Source of the DNA: Pseudomonas faucium
GTDB taxonomy: Bacteria > Pseudomonadota > Gammaproteobacteria > Pseudomonadales > Pseudomonadaceae
DNA: 64,000 nt
NCBI RefSeq assembly: GCF_021602585.1
Contig: NZ_BQIP01000004.1
Location: 124,001 to 188,000 of the forward strand
Direction: 5' to 3'
The translations under genes were made by a program, and so were the position numbers. Positions within the stretch are counted from its first letter, which is position 1. The number at the start of each line of letters is the position of its first letter. This document shows, piece after piece, positions 29,099 through 38,851 of this stretch. The notes below the pieces were generated by a model. That model was not told where the DNA came from, searched no databases, and saw nothing but the letters and a program-made list of their open reading frames with translations.

Positions 29099-29275
29099 GG
29101 TTTTCCTTCAAAATCATTGAACTGACACAAGTGGCGGATTGTAGCGCACTTGCCCAGCGCTCGCGCAGAGGGGCACGGCGCTTTATTTGGGCCGCCGGGC
29201 AGTCACCGGGCCGGCGCGATCTATGCTTTGAATATGGGCAGTTTGACCGGTCGGGCGCCGACATGTGGATTTTCC

Positions 29276-29289
29276 TGACTTGAAAGTCA
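29276..29289. promoter_or_regulatory. TGAC-N6-GTCA palindrome 1 at xdhA
   Basis: TGACTTGAAAGTCA, extended to a 16-bp dyad CTGACTTGAAAGTCAG (29275-29290), lies immediately upstream of the xdhA -35 element. It shares the TGAC-N6-GTCA layout of the E. coli RutR operator. Confidence 0.7.
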
Positions 29290-29297
29290 GAAAAATA

Positions 29298-29326
29298 TTG
29301 ACCACTTCGTCAGGTCTGCTTATTGT
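29298..29326 (+). promoter_or_regulatory. xdhA promoter overlapped by TGAC-N6-GTCA palindrome 2
   Basis: TTGACC (29298-29303) and TATTGT (29321-29326) are separated by 17 bases, a good sigma-70 promoter 39 bases upstream of the GTG. The -35 is part of TTGACCACTTCGTCAG, which matches the RutR consensus TTGACCA-N2-TGGTCAA at 12 of 14 positions. Its dyad TGAC-N6-GTCA is 29299-29312, 23 bases from the first. Confidence 0.75.
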
Positions 29327-29364
29327 CCGCTCAACAACAATAAAACCATTGCGAGGCCTTCCCC

Positions 29365-30819
29365 GTGATCCAGTTTCTCGTCAACCAGGAGCTGCGTAGT
29401 GAGCACGCCCTGGATCCGAACATGACGGTGCTGCAGTACCTGCGCGAGCACCTGGGCAAACCCGGCACCAAGGAGGGCTGCGCCAGTGGCGACTGCGGCG
29501 CCTGCACCGTGGTGGTCGGCGAACTCACCCAGAACGAACAAGGCGAAGACAGCCTGCGCTACCGCAGCCTCAACTCGTGCCTGACGTTCGTCTCCTCCCT
29601 GCACGGCAAGCAACTGATCAGCGTCGAAGGGCTCAAGCACCAGGGCCAGCTGCACAGCGTGCAACAGGCCATGGCCGACTGCCATGGCTCGCAATGCGGC
29701 TTCTGCACCCCAGGTTTCGTGATGTCGCTGTTCGCCCTGCAGAAAAACAGCCAGGGCCACGACCTGCACCAGGCCCAGGAAGCACTGGCCGGCAACCTCT
29801 GCCGCTGCACCGGCTACCGGCCGATCCTCGACGCCGCCGAGCAAAGCTGCCGCCTGCCCTGCCGCGACCAGTTCGATGCCCAGCAGGCACAGACCATCAG
29901 CCGCCTCAAGGCCATCACCCCGACCCAGACCGGCGAGCTCAACAGCGGCGACAAGCGCTGCCTGGTGCCGCTGACCGTGGCCGACCTTGCCGACCTGTAC
30001 AGCTCGCACCCTGAAGCCCGGCTGCTGGCCGGCGGTACCGACCTGGCGCTGGAAGTGACCCAGTTCCACAAGACCCTGCCGGTAATGATCTACGTCGGCC
30101 ACGTCGCCGAGCTCAAGCGCATCGACAAGACCGCCAGCCACCTGGAAATCGGCGCCGCCACCCCGCTCACCGACTGCTACGGCGCGCTCAACGAGGAATA
30201 CCCGGACTTCGGCGACCTGCTGCACCGCTTCGCCTCGCTGCAGATCCGCAACCAGGGCACCCTGGGCGGCAACATCGGCAATGCCTCGCCGATCGGCGAC
30301 TCGCCACCTTTGCTGATTGCCCTGGATGCGCAGATCGTCCTGCGCCAAGGCGACCGCCAGCGCAGCATGGCGCTGGAAGACTACTTCATCGACTACCGCA
30401 TCACCGCCCGCCAGGACAGCGAGTTCATCGAGAAGATCATCGTGCCGCGCGCCAGCAACGACTGGGCCTTCCGCGCCTACAAGGTCTCCAAGCGCCTGGA
30501 CGACGACATCTCGGCAGTGTGCGCAGCCTTCAACCTGAGCATCGAACAGGGTGTGGTCAGTGGCGTGCGCATTGCCTTCGGCGGCATGGCCGCGATCCCC
30601 AAGCGTGCCCGCGCCTGCGAGGCCGCCCTGCGCGGCAAGCCGTGGAACCAGGCCAGCATCGAGCGCGCCTGCCAGGCCCTGGCCGAAGACTTCACCCCGC
30701 TCAGCGATTTTCGCGCCAGCAAGGAGTACCGCCTGCTGACCGCGCAGAACCTGCTGCGCAAGTACTTCATCGAACTGCAAACGCCGCACATCGAAACCCG
30801 GGTGACCGACTATGTCTAA
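29365..30819 (+). CDS. xdhA: Xanthine dehydrogenase small subunit (2Fe-2S and FAD)
   Basis: A 484-residue subunit carrying electrons from the molybdenum centre to NAD+. The plant-type 2Fe-2S motif (GCASGDCGACTVV), the second cluster motif (CGFCTPGFVMS then GNLCRCTGYRPI), the FAD-binding loop (LLAGGTDLALEV), and RNQGTLGGNIGNASPIGDSPP are all present. A GTG at 29365 is the start (IQFLVNQELRS). The gene overlaps xdhB by eight bases. Confidence 0.97.
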   Translation: MIQFLVNQELRSEHALDPNMTVLQYLREHLGKPGTKEGCASGDCGACTVVVGELTQNEQGEDSLRYRSLNSCLTFVSSLHGKQLISVEGLKHQGQLHSVQQAMADCHGSQCGFCTPGFVMSLFALQKNSQGHDLHQAQEALAGNLCRCTGYRPILDAAEQSCRLPCRDQFDAQQAQTISRLKAITPTQTGELNSGDKRCLVPLTVADLADLYSSHPEARLLAGGTDLALEVTQFHKTLPVMIYVGHVAELKRIDKTASHLEIGAATPLTDCYGALNEEYPDFGDLLHRFASLQIRNQGTLGGNIGNASPIGDSPPLLIALDAQIVLRQGDRQRSMALEDYFIDYRITARQDSEFIEKIIVPRASNDWAFRAYKVSKRLDDDISAVCAAFNLSIEQGVVSGVRIAFGGMAAIPKRARACEAALRGKPWNQASIERACQALAEDFTPLSDFRASKEYRLLTAQNLLRKYFIELQTPHIETRVTDYV

Positions 30820-33211
30820 CCATCACGCCGTCAAGAGCCAGGCCGAGATGGCCGAACTGTTCAGCCAGGACCTGACCACCGGGGTCGGGCGCAGCGTCAA
30901 GCACGACAGCGCCGACAAGCACGTGGCCGGCGAAGCGGTGTACATCGACGACCGCCTGGAATTCCCCAACCAGCTGCACGTCTATGCGCGCACCGCCGAC
31001 CGCGCCCATGCGCGCATCCTGCGCATCGACACCACGCCGTGCTATGCCTTCGAAGGCGTGCGCATCGCCATCACCCACGAAGACATCCCCGGCCTCAAGG
31101 ACATCGGCCCGGTGGTCGCCGGCGACCCATTGCTGGCCATCGACAAGGTCGAGTTCTTCGGCCAGCCGGTGCTCGCCGTGGCCGCCCGTGACCTGGAAAC
31201 CGCCCGCCGCGCCGCCATGGCGGCGATCGTCGAGTACGAAGACCTGGAGCCGGTGCTGGATGTGGTCGAGGCGTTTCGCAAGAAGCACTTCGTGCTCGAC
31301 AGCCACACCCACCAGCGCGGCGACTCGGCCACCGCACTGGCCGGCGCCCCGCACCGCCTGCAGGGCACCCTGCACATCGGCGGCCAGGAGCACTTCTACC
31401 TGGAGACGCAGATCTCCTCGGTGATGCCCACCGAAGACGGCGGCATGATCGTGTTCTGCTCCACGCAAAACCCCACCGAAGTGCAGAAGCTGGTCGCCGA
31501 AGTGCTCGATGTGCCGATGAACAAGGTGGTGCTGGACATGCGCCGCATGGGCGGTGGCTTCGGCGGCAAGGAAACCCAGGCCGCAAGCCCGGCCTGCCTG
31601 TGCGCGGTGATCGCGCGCCTGACCGGCCAGCCGACCAAGATGCGCCTGCCGCGGGTCGAAGACATGATGATGACCGGCAAGCGCCACCCGTTCTACGTCG
31701 AATACGACGTGGGCTTCGATGACAATGGCCGGCTGCACGGCATCAACTTCGACCTGGCCGGCAACTGCGGCTACTCGCCGGACTTGTCCGGCTCGATCGT
31801 CGACCGCGCCATGTTCCACTCCGACAACGCCTACTACCTGGGCGATGCCACCGTGCATGGCCACCGCTGCAAGACCAACACCGCCTCCAACACCGCCTAC
31901 CGCGGCTTTGGCGGCCCGCAGGGGATGGTCGCCATCGAGCAGGTGATGGACCACATCGCCCGCCACCTGGGCCGCGACCCGCTGGCGGTGCGCAAGGCCA
32001 ACTACTACGGCAAGACCGAGCGCAACGTCACCCACTACTACCAGACCGTCGAGCACAACATGCTCGAAGAGATGACCGCGGAGCTCGAGGCCAGCAGCGA
32101 CTACGCCGAGCGCCGCGAGTCGATCCGCCGCTTCAACGCCAACAGCCCGGTGCTCAAGAAAGGCCTGGCGCTGACCCCGGTCAAGTTCGGCATCTCGTTC
32201 ACCGCCACGTTCCTCAACCAGGCCGGTGCACTGATCCACATCTATACCGACGGCAGCATCCACCTGAACCACGGCGGCACCGAAATGGGCCAGGGCCTGA
32301 ACACCAAGGTGGCGCAGGTGGTGGCGCAGATCTTCCAGGTCGATTTCAGCCGCATCCAGATCACCGCCACCAACACCGACAAGGTGCCCAACACCTCGCC
32401 GACCGCCGCCTCCAGCGGCGCCGACCTGAACGGCAAGGCGGCGCAGAATGCCGCCGAGATCCTCAAGAAGCGCCTCACCGAGTTCGCCGCGCGGCACTAC
32501 CAGGTGACCGAGGAAGACGTGGAGTTTCGCAACGGCCATGTGCGCGTGCGCGACCAGATCGTCAGCTTCGAGCAGCTGGTGCAGCAGGCCTACTTCGCCC
32601 AGGTGTCGCTGTCCACTACCGGCTTCTACCGCACGCCGAAGATCTTCTACGACCGCAGCCAGGCGCGCGGCCGGCCGTTCTACTACTTCGCCTTCGGCGC
32701 TGCCTGCGTCGAGGTGGTGGTCGACACCCTGACCGGCGAATACAAGATGCTGCGCGCCGACATCCTGCACGATGTGGGTGATTCGCTGAACCCGGCCATC
32801 GACATCGGCCAGGTCGAAGGCGGCTTCATCCAGGGCATGGGCTGGCTGACCACCGAGGAGCTGGTGTGGAACGCCAAGGGCAAGCTGATGACCAACGGCC
32901 CGGCCAGCTACAAGATCCCGGCCGTGGCCGACATGCCGCTGGATTTGCGCGTGAAGCTGGTGGAAAACCGCAAGAACCCGGAAGACACGGTGTTCCACTC
33001 CAAGGCCGTGGGCGAGCCGCCGTTCATGCTCGGCATCGCTGCCTGGTGTGCGATCAAGGATGCCGTGGCCAGCATGGCCGACTACAAGGTGCAGCCGGAT
33101 ATCGACGCGCCGGCGACGCCGGAGCGGGTGCTGTGGGGTTGCGAGCAGATGCGCCAGGCGGCAGCTCAGCAGCAAAGCGCCGAACAAGAACTGGAAACCG
33201 TGACTCACTGA
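30812..33211 (+). CDS. xdhB: Xanthine dehydrogenase molybdopterin-binding subunit
   Basis: A 799-residue catalytic subunit that oxidises hypoxanthine to xanthine and xanthine to urate at a Mo-pterin centre. Diagnostic segments are GGGFGGKETQA, the substrate-site region AYRGFGGPQGM, NHGGTEMGQGLNTK, and the C-terminal GEPPFMLG with the catalytic Glu. Length and order match bacterial XdhB. A REP pair follows before xdhC. Confidence 0.97.
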   Translation: MSNHHAVKSQAEMAELFSQDLTTGVGRSVKHDSADKHVAGEAVYIDDRLEFPNQLHVYARTADRAHARILRIDTTPCYAFEGVRIAITHEDIPGLKDIGPVVAGDPLLAIDKVEFFGQPVLAVAARDLETARRAAMAAIVEYEDLEPVLDVVEAFRKKHFVLDSHTHQRGDSATALAGAPHRLQGTLHIGGQEHFYLETQISSVMPTEDGGMIVFCSTQNPTEVQKLVAEVLDVPMNKVVLDMRRMGGGFGGKETQAASPACLCAVIARLTGQPTKMRLPRVEDMMMTGKRHPFYVEYDVGFDDNGRLHGINFDLAGNCGYSPDLSGSIVDRAMFHSDNAYYLGDATVHGHRCKTNTASNTAYRGFGGPQGMVAIEQVMDHIARHLGRDPLAVRKANYYGKTERNVTHYYQTVEHNMLEEMTAELEASSDYAERRESIRRFNANSPVLKKGLALTPVKFGISFTATFLNQAGALIHIYTDGSIHLNHGGTEMGQGLNTKVAQVVAQIFQVDFSRIQITATNTDKVPNTSPTAASSGADLNGKAAQNAAEILKKRLTEFAARHYQVTEEDVEFRNGHVRVRDQIVSFEQLVQQAYFAQVSLSTTGFYRTPKIFYDRSQARGRPFYYFAFGAACVEVVVDTLTGEYKMLRADILHDVGDSLNPAIDIGQVEGGFIQGMGWLTTEELVWNAKGKLMTNGPASYKIPAVADMPLDLRVKLVENRKNPEDTVFHSKAVGEPPFMLGIAAWCAIKDAVASMADYKVQPDIDAPATPERVLWGCEQMRQAAAQQQSAEQELETVTH

Positions 33212-33224
33212 CAGCGAGGTTTCC

Positions 33225-33341
33225 TGTAGGAGCGGCCTTGTGTCGCGAAAGGGTCGCGAAGCGGCCCCAAGATCTCGGCTACTGCATAGATTGTTGGGGC
33301 TGCTGCGCAGCCCTTTCGCGACGCAAGGCCGCTCCTACCAG
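33225..33341. repeat. REP pair between xdhB and xdhC
   Basis: Inverted copies of CTGTAGGAGCGGCCTTG...TCGCGAAAGGG enclose an AT-richer loop. It lies inside the xdhABC-guaD operon, so it may stabilise the xdhAB message or reduce xdhC expression. Confidence 0.88.
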
Positions 33342-33372
33342 GGACCGTATCGATCTCAAGAGAGGTTGAATC

Positions 33373-34218
33373 ATGCACCAATGGATCAACGCCCTCGCCG
33401 ACCACCAGTCCCGCGGCGAAGCCTGCGTGCTGGTGACCATCATCGAGGAGCGCGGCTCGACCCCACGCAACGCCGGCTCGAAGATGGTCGTCAGCGCCAC
33501 CGGGCTGTACGACACCATCGGCGGCGGCCACCTTGAATACAAGGCGCTGCACATCGCCCGGCAGATGCTCGAGGAGCACCGCAGCACCCCGCACCTTGAG
33601 CGCTTCAGCCTCGGCGCCAGCCTCGGCCAGTGCTGCGGCGGCGCCACCGTGCTGCTGTTCGAGCCGATGGCCGCGGTGCAGGCGGAGATCGCCGTATTCG
33701 GCGCGGGCCATGTCGGCCGCGCTCTGGTACCCTTGCTCGCCGCGCTGCCCTGCCGGGTGCGCTGGATCGATTCGCGCGAACAGGAATTCCCCGAACTCAT
33801 CCCCAACGGGGTGACCCAGGTGGTCAGCGAGGAGCCGGTCGACGAAGTGGCCGAGCTGCCCGCCGGGTGCTACTGCATCGTCATGACCCACAACCACCAG
33901 CTCGACCTGGAGCTGACCGCCGCCATCCTCAAGCGCAATGATTTCACCTGGTTCGGCCTGATCGGCTCGAAGACCAAACGGGTCAAGTTCGAGCACCGCC
34001 TGCGCGAGCGCGGCTTCGATGACGCGCTGATGGCGCGCATGCGCTGCCCGATGGGCCTGGCCGAGGTCAAGGGCAAGCTGCCGATCGAGATCGCCGTGTC
34101 CATCGCCGCCGAAATCATTGCCACCTACAACGCCTGCTTCGGCCAGCACGACGCTGGTGTGAATGCCGGCCCCATTGCCCAACTGCTGCCGCCTTCCCGG
34201 CGCAGCCAAGCCCTTTGA
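33373..34218 (+). CDS. xdhC: Xanthine dehydrogenase accessory protein XdhC
   Basis: A 281-residue maturation factor that binds the molybdenum cofactor and supports its sulfuration before insertion into XdhB. The N-terminal XdhC domain has the GSTPRNAGSKMVV segment and a CCGG motif (GQCCGGATVLL), and a Rossmann-like C-terminal domain begins at VFGAGHVGRALVPLL. It lies after xdhB and ten bases before guaD. Confidence 0.96.
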   Translation: MHQWINALADHQSRGEACVLVTIIEERGSTPRNAGSKMVVSATGLYDTIGGGHLEYKALHIARQMLEEHRSTPHLERFSLGASLGQCCGGATVLLFEPMAAVQAEIAVFGAGHVGRALVPLLAALPCRVRWIDSREQEFPELIPNGVTQVVSEEPVDEVAELPAGCYCIVMTHNHQLDLELTAAILKRNDFTWFGLIGSKTKRVKFEHRLRERGFDDALMARMRCPMGLAEVKGKLPIEIAVSIAAEIIATYNACFGQHDAGVNAGPIAQLLPPSRRSQAL

Positions 34219-34228
34219 CGAGTGTGTT

Positions 34229-35533
34229 ATGACCCTGACCCGCAAAGCCTACCGTGCCGCCATCCTGCACAGCATCGCCGACCCGGCCGAGGTGGGCCTG
34301 GACGCCTCCCATGAATACTTCGAAGACGGCCTGCTGGTGATCGACGATGGCCGCATCAGCGCCCTCGGCCACGCCTGCGAGCTGCTGCCGACGCTGGATG
34401 CCGACATCGAAGTGGTGCATTACCAGGACGCCTTGATCACCCCAGGCTTCATCGACACCCACATCCACTTCCCGCAGACCGGCATGATCGGCTCCTACGG
34501 CGAACAGTTGCTGGACTGGCTCAACACCTACACCTTCCCGTGCGAAAAGCAGTTCGCCGACAAGGCCCATGCCGACAAGGTAGCGAAGATCTTCCTCAAG
34601 GAGCTGCTGCGCAACGGCACCACCACCGCCCTGGTGTTCGGCAGCGTGCACCCCGAGTCGGTCAATGCCCTGTTCGAAGAGGCCGAGCGCCTGGACCTGC
34701 GCCTGATCGCCGGCAAGGTGATGATGGACCGCAACGCCCCGGACTACCTCACCGACACCGCTGAAACCAGCTACACCCAGAGCAAGGCGCTGATCGAACG
34801 CTGGCACGGCAAGGGCCGCCTGCACTACGCGGTAACCCCGCGCTTCGCCCCCACCAGCACCCCGGAGCAGCTGTCGGTTGCCGGCCAGTTGCTCAAGGAA
34901 CACCCAGGCGTGTACCTGCACACCCACCTGTCCGAGAACCTCAAGGAAATCGACTGGGTCAAGTCGCTGTTCCCCGAGCAGAAAGGCTACCTGGACGTCT
35001 ACGACCACTTCGAGCTGCTCGGCGAGCGCTCGGTGTTCGCCCATGGCGTGCACCTGTGCGACGAAGAGTGCCAGCGCCTGTCCGAAACCGGCTCGGCCAT
35101 CGCCTTCTGCCCGACCTCCAACCTGTTCCTGGGCAGCGGCCTGTTCAACCTGCCGCAAGCGGAGAAGTTCAAGGTCAACGTGGGCCTGGGTACCGATGTC
35201 GGTGCCGGCACCAGCTTCTCGCTGCTCAACACCCTGAACGAGGCGTACAAGGTGATGCAGCTGCAGGACGTGCGCCTGCACCCCTACAAGTCGCTGTACC
35301 TGGCCACCCTCGGCGGCGCCCGGGCGCTGCGCCTGGACGACCGCATCGGCAGCCTGCGCCCTGGCAACGACGCCGACTTCGTGGTGCTCGACTACAAGGC
35401 CACGCCGCTGTTGGACTACCGCATTCAGCAGTCCGCCAGCATCGAGGAAACCCTGTTCGTGCTCACCACCCTGGGCGACGACCGCACGGTGCGTGAAACC
35501 TACGCCGCCGGCCGTTGCGTGCACCAGCGCTAA
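34229..35533 (+). CDS. guaD: Guanine deaminase
   Basis: A 434-residue amidohydrolase that converts guanine to xanthine, feeding XdhAB. Zinc ligands are visible in [27 protein letters not shown] and [11 protein letters not shown]. The ATG at 34229 is chosen over upstream in-frame starts inside xdhC because it begins [14 protein letters not shown], the usual N-terminus, and leaves no overlap. Its stop overlaps the convergent aqpZ stop by four bases. Confidence 0.96.
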   Translation: MTLTRKAYRAAILHSIADPAEVGLDASHEYFEDGLLVIDDGRISALGHACELLPTLDADIEVVHYQDALITPGFIDTHIHFPQTGMIGSYGEQLLDWLNTYTFPCEKQFADKAHADKVAKIFLKELLRNGTTTALVFGSVHPESVNALFEEAERLDLRLIAGKVMMDRNAPDYLTDTAETSYTQSKALIERWHGKGRLHYAVTPRFAPTSTPEQLSVAGQLLKEHPGVYLHTHLSENLKEIDWVKSLFPEQKGYLDVYDHFELLGERSVFAHGVHLCDEECQRLSETGSAIAFCPTSNLFLGSGLFNLPQAEKFKVNVGLGTDVGAGTSFSLLNTLNEAYKVMQLQDVRLHPYKSLYLATLGGARALRLDDRIGSLRPGNDADFVVLDYKATPLLDYRIQQSASIEETLFVLTTLGDDRTVRETYAAGRCVHQR

Positions 35534-36228
35534 GGGGCTTTTGCCAGGCCGCGATACAGCGCGCCGCCGATCGCAGCCCCGATCAGCGGCGCCAGCCAGA
35601 ACAGCCACAGCTGCTGCAAGGCCCAGCCACCGACGAACAGTGCCGGCCCCGTGCTACGCGCGGGGTTGACCGAGGTATTGGTCACCGGGATCGAGATCAG
35701 GTGGATCAGCGTCAGGCCCAGGCCGATGGCGATGGGGGCGAAGCCGGCCGGTGCGCGTACATCGGTGGCCCCCATGATGATCACCAGGAACATCGCGGTC
35801 ATCACCACTTCACTGACGAACCCCGCCGCCAGCGAATAGCCGCCAGGCGAATGGTCGGCATAGCCGTTGGAAGCCAAGCCCGAGGACAGCTCGAAGCCGG
35901 CCTTGCCGCTGGCGATGAAGTAGATCACCGCCGCCGCCAGAATGGCCCCGATCACCTGGGCGATGACGTAGGGCAGCAACTCCTTGGCCGGGAAACGCCC
36001 ACCCACCACCAGCCCGAACGACACGGCAGGGTTGAGGTGGCAGCCGGAGATGTGGCCGATGGCGAAGGCCATGGTCAGGACCGTGAGACCGAAAGCGAAG
36101 GCGACACCGAGCACGCCGATGCCGAGGGGGGAACTGGCTGCGAGCACTGCGCTGCCGCAACCGCCCAGGACCAACCAGAAGGTACCGACCAGCTCGGCAC
36201 CCATACGCACACCTAAAGACGTCGTCAT
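35530..36228 (-). CDS. aqpZ: Aquaporin Z
   Basis: A 232-residue MIP-family water channel with six membrane helices and two NPA boxes ([10 protein letters not shown] and [11 protein letters not shown]). The second-box Arg and the Phe, His and Thr selectivity-filter residues are consistent with a water rather than glycerol channel. The ORF extends to 36273, but [15 protein letters not shown] at 36228 is the standard start. The gene sits tail to tail with guaD. Confidence 0.95.
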   Translation of the reverse strand: MTTSLGVRMGAELVGTFWLVLGGCGSAVLAASSPLGIGVLGVAFAFGLTVLTMAFAIGHISGCHLNPAVSFGLVVGGRFPAKELLPYVIAQVIGAILAAAVIYFIASGKAGFELSSGLASNGYADHSPGGYSLAAGFVSEVVMTAMFLVIIMGATDVRAPAGFAPIAIGLGLTLIHLISIPVTNTSVNPARSTGPALFVGGWALQQLWLFWLAPLIGAAIGGALYRGLAKAP

Positions 36229-36337
36229 GACCTTTCCTCTAAGTAGTTGAACGCAGGGACTGCGCAAGCCCAACTACCTGGAAAGGGGTTTGCAATAAGC
36301 AATTTATCAGGGATTTGGTGAAAAACCAGTCAACGCA

Positions 36338-36434
36338 AGGGGCCGCTTTGCTCCCCATCGCCGGCAAGCCGGCTCCCACATGCGCTAGATCTGTGGGAGC
36401 CGGCTTGCCGGCGATGGGGCGCAAAGCGGCCCCC
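36338..36434. repeat. REP pair between aqpZ and GntR gene
   Basis: Two facing cores (ATCGCCGGCAAGCCGGCTCCCACA and its inverse) with GGGGCCGCTTTG arms form a near-perfect 40-bp hairpin just downstream of the GntR gene. Confidence 0.88.
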
Positions 36435-36445
36435 GCTGCAAACGA

Positions 36446-37201
36446 TCAACCCTTGACGGACGCCTTGGGCTTTTTCAGCAGGTGCGAGAACACCGCGTGC
36501 AAATCGTCCGAGGCGCTTTCCTCGTCGAGGTTCAGCTTGCTGTCGATATGATCCATGTGGTGCATCATCAGGCTCACGGCCTGTTCGGCATCGCGCGCCT
36601 CGATGGCATCGATCAGCTGCATGTGCTCGTCATAGGAGCAGTGCGAGCGGTTGCCGCTCTCGTACTGGGCGATGATCAGCGAGGTCTGCGAGACCAGGCT
36701 GCGCTGGAAGCTGACCAGCGGGGCATTGCCCGCCGCCTCGGCGAGCTTGAGGTGGAACTCGCCGGAAAGCCGAATGCCGGCGCCGCGGTCGCCGCGCGAG
36801 AAGCTGTCGCGCTCTTCACGCACCATGTGGCGCAATTCGTTGAGCTGCTCGAGGGTGGCATGCTGCACCGCCAGCTCGGTGATGGCGCGCTCGACCATGC
36901 GCCGCGAGAAGAACACCTGGCGCGCCTCCTCCACCGTTGGGCTGGCCACCACCGCACCGCGGTTGGGCCGCAGCAGCACCACGCTTTCATGGGCCAGGCG
37001 CGACAAGGCGCGGCGGATGATGGTGCGGCTGACGCCAAAGATCTCGCCCAGCGCTTCCTCGCTCAACTTGGTGCCCGGCGCCAGTCGCTGCTCGAGGATC
37101 GCCTCGAAGATATGCGCATAGACGATGTCGTCCTGGGTACCGCTGCGGCCAGGCTTGCCGGCACGTGCAGGTTTCTTCAGAGGTTGCAGCTGTTCGTTCA
37201 T
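36446..37201 (-). CDS. GntR family regulator (FCD), probable purine-catabolism repressor
   Basis: A 251-residue regulator with a winged helix (LSEEALGEIFGVSRTIIRRALSRLAHE) and an FCD domain that keeps the metal-site histidines (FHLKLAEAAGN, YDEHMQLIDAIEARD, MMHHMDHI). The ATG at 37201 is preferred over 37243 because the operator-like TTGTACACAG and the -10 TACAAT lie between them. The same palindrome occurs before the purine permease, uraH, puuE, the GlcG-like gene and gcl, so this protein is the best local candidate for their repressor. The ligand is unknown. Confidence 0.92.
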   Translation of the reverse strand: MNEQLQPLKKPARAGKPGRSGTQDDIVYAHIFEAILEQRLAPGTKLSEEALGEIFGVSRTIIRRALSRLAHESVVLLRPNRGAVVASPTVEEARQVFFSRRMVERAITELAVQHATLEQLNELRHMVREERDSFSRGDRGAGIRLSGEFHLKLAEAAGNAPLVSFQRSLVSQTSLIIAQYESGNRSHCSYDEHMQLIDAIEARDAEQAVSLMMHHMDHIDSKLNLDEESASDDLHAVFSHLLKKPKASVKG

Positions 37202-37235
37202 GGGCTCTCGAGGCACGAAGGAAAGTATGGCGCCA

Positions 37236-37245
37236 TTGTACACAG
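37236..37245. promoter_or_regulatory. GntR-type operator at its own promoter
   Basis: TTGTACACAG overlaps the minus-strand -10 hexamer TACAAT (37240-37235) of the GntR gene, 34 bases before its ATG. This is a position suited to autorepression. Confidence 0.7.
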
Positions 37246-37334
37246 GCTGAGCCGTTTCTGCAGGTGGGCTTTTACCTATATAGCCGTTGCACGGCGGTTT
37301 CTGCGCACAAAAGATAAAACATTATTTGCATTCT

Positions 37335-37344
37335 TTGTACACAA
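37335..37344. promoter_or_regulatory. GntR-type operator in the purine permease promoter
   Basis: TTGTACACAA lies between a -35-like TTGCAT (37326-37331) and a -10 CATAAT (37348-37353), exactly in the promoter spacer. Confidence 0.75.
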
Positions 37345-37369
37345 ACGCATAATCCATCGGGCAACTTCT

Positions 37370-37383
37370 TGACCCGCGAGTCA
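37370..37383. promoter_or_regulatory. TGAC-N6-GTCA palindrome in the permease leader
   Basis: TTGACCCGCGAGTCAA contains the TGAC-N6-GTCA dyad about ten bases after the predicted transcription start, a repressor-like position. It adds a second control to the GntR site upstream. Confidence 0.65.
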
Positions 37384-37485
37384 ACAAAGCGTGTCAGGCG
37401 TCTGCCTTCCCTCGCGGAGCCACCAAGTGCATTGCGCAGGTCACTGGCTCCAACAACAACAAGAAAGACTTGAGGAGTATTCGCT

Positions 37486-38835
37486 GTGGAAAGCCGCAAA
37501 TCCGACGCACCTACGCTGGATCTCGCTCCACCACTCGAAACGAGCTGGCTGGAACGGATTTTCAAACTCAAGCAACACGGCAGTACCGTCCGCACCGAGT
37601 TGATCGCTGGGGTGACCACCTTCATCACCATGGCCTACATCATCTTCGTCAACCCCAACATCATGGCCGACGCCGGCATCGATCACGGTGCGGCATTTGT
37701 CGCCACCTGCATCGCCGCCGCGCTCGGCTGCCTGCTGATGGGCCTGTACGCCAACTGGCCGGTGGGCCTGGCACCGGGCATGGGGTTGAACGCCTTCTTT
37801 ACCTACACCGTGGTCGGCACCATGGGCTACAACTGGGAAACCGCGCTGGGGGCGGTGTTCGTCTCGGGCGTGCTGTTCATGTTCCTGACCTTGTCGAAAG
37901 TGCGCGAATGGCTGCTCAACAGCATTCCAGTCAGCCTGCGCCATGCCATGGGGGCCGGCGTCGGATTGTTTCTCGGGCTGATCGGCCTGAAGACTGCGGG
38001 CATCATCGTCGACAGCCCGGCCACCCTGATCAAGCTGGGCTCGCTGCATGAGCCCGGCCCACTGCTGGCGGCGGTGTGCTTCCTGCTGATCGCCATCCTC
38101 AGCTACAAGCGCGTGTTCGGCGCCATCCTCATCAGCATCATCGGCGTGACCCTGGCCGGCTGGGGCCTGGGCCTGGTGAAATTCGGCGGAGTGATGTCGA
38201 TGCCGCCGAGCCTGGCGCCGACCTGGATGGCCATGGATGTGGCGGGTGTGTTCAACGTCAGCATGATCAGCGTGGTGCTGGCGTTCCTGTTCGTGCACAT
38301 GTTCGACACCGCCGGCACCCTGATGGGCGTGGCCCAGCGCGCCAACCTGGTGGCGCCGGACGGGCGCATCGAGAACCTGTCGCGGGCGCTGAAGGCCGAC
38401 AGTGCTTCCAGCGTGTTCGGCGCCGTGGTCGGCGTGCCGCCGGTCACCAGTTATGTAGAGAGTGCCGCAGGGGTCGCGGCGGGTGGCCGCACTGGCCTGA
38501 CCGCTGTCGTGGTCGGCATCCTGTTCATCGCCGCCATGTTCTTCGCCCCGCTGGCGGGGATGATCCCGGCTTACGCAACTGCCGGTGCGCTGATCTACGT
38601 GGCCATGCTGATGATGGGCAGCATGGCGCACATCCATTGGGATGAGGCCACCGACAGCATTCCGGCGATCGTCACGGTCATCATGATGCCGCTGACCTTC
38701 TCGGTGGCCGATGGTATTGCCCTGGGCTTCATCAGCTATGTGGCGTTGAAGGCAGGTACTGGCAAGTACAAAGAGATCTCGGCCAGCCTGTGGGTACTGT
38801 GCGCGATCTTCATTGCCAAGTTCGTGTTCCTCTGA
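37486..38835 (+). CDS. NCS2 family purine permease (AzgA-type, adenine/guanine/hypoxanthine)
   Basis: A 449-residue membrane transporter with about 13 helices. The segments ITMAYIIFVNPNIM, APGMGLNAFFTYTVV, FLFVHMFDTAGTLMGVA and PPVTSYVESAAGVAAGGRTGLTAVV are characteristic of the AzgA/YgfQ/PurP branch, which imports purine bases with protons. The GTG at 37486 follows GAGGAG. An intrinsic terminator ends it at 38875. The substrate is likely hypoxanthine, guanine or adenine and cannot be refined from sequence. Confidence 0.94.
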   Translation: MESRKSDAPTLDLAPPLETSWLERIFKLKQHGSTVRTELIAGVTTFITMAYIIFVNPNIMADAGIDHGAAFVATCIAAALGCLLMGLYANWPVGLAPGMGLNAFFTYTVVGTMGYNWETALGAVFVSGVLFMFLTLSKVREWLLNSIPVSLRHAMGAGVGLFLGLIGLKTAGIIVDSPATLIKLGSLHEPGPLLAAVCFLLIAILSYKRVFGAILISIIGVTLAGWGLGLVKFGGVMSMPPSLAPTWMAMDVAGVFNVSMISVVLAFLFVHMFDTAGTLMGVAQRANLVAPDGRIENLSRALKADSASSVFGAVVGVPPVTSYVESAAGVAAGGRTGLTAVVVGILFIAAMFFAPLAGMIPAYATAGALIYVAMLMMGSMAHIHWDEATDSIPAIVTVIMMPLTFSVADGIALGFISYVALKAGTGKYKEISASLWVLCAIFIAKFVFL

Positions 38836-38851
38836 ATTTGACCGCACATAC

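Noticed and set aside
26738-29125. 795-codon open frame on the plus strand opposite smc and the GntR gene
   Set aside because: It is a third-position GC shadow of smc with no start context or domain. Similar long shadows lie opposite ligA (21358-23796), ccoN (3166-4665), muxB (55533-57866) and muxC (53278-55461).
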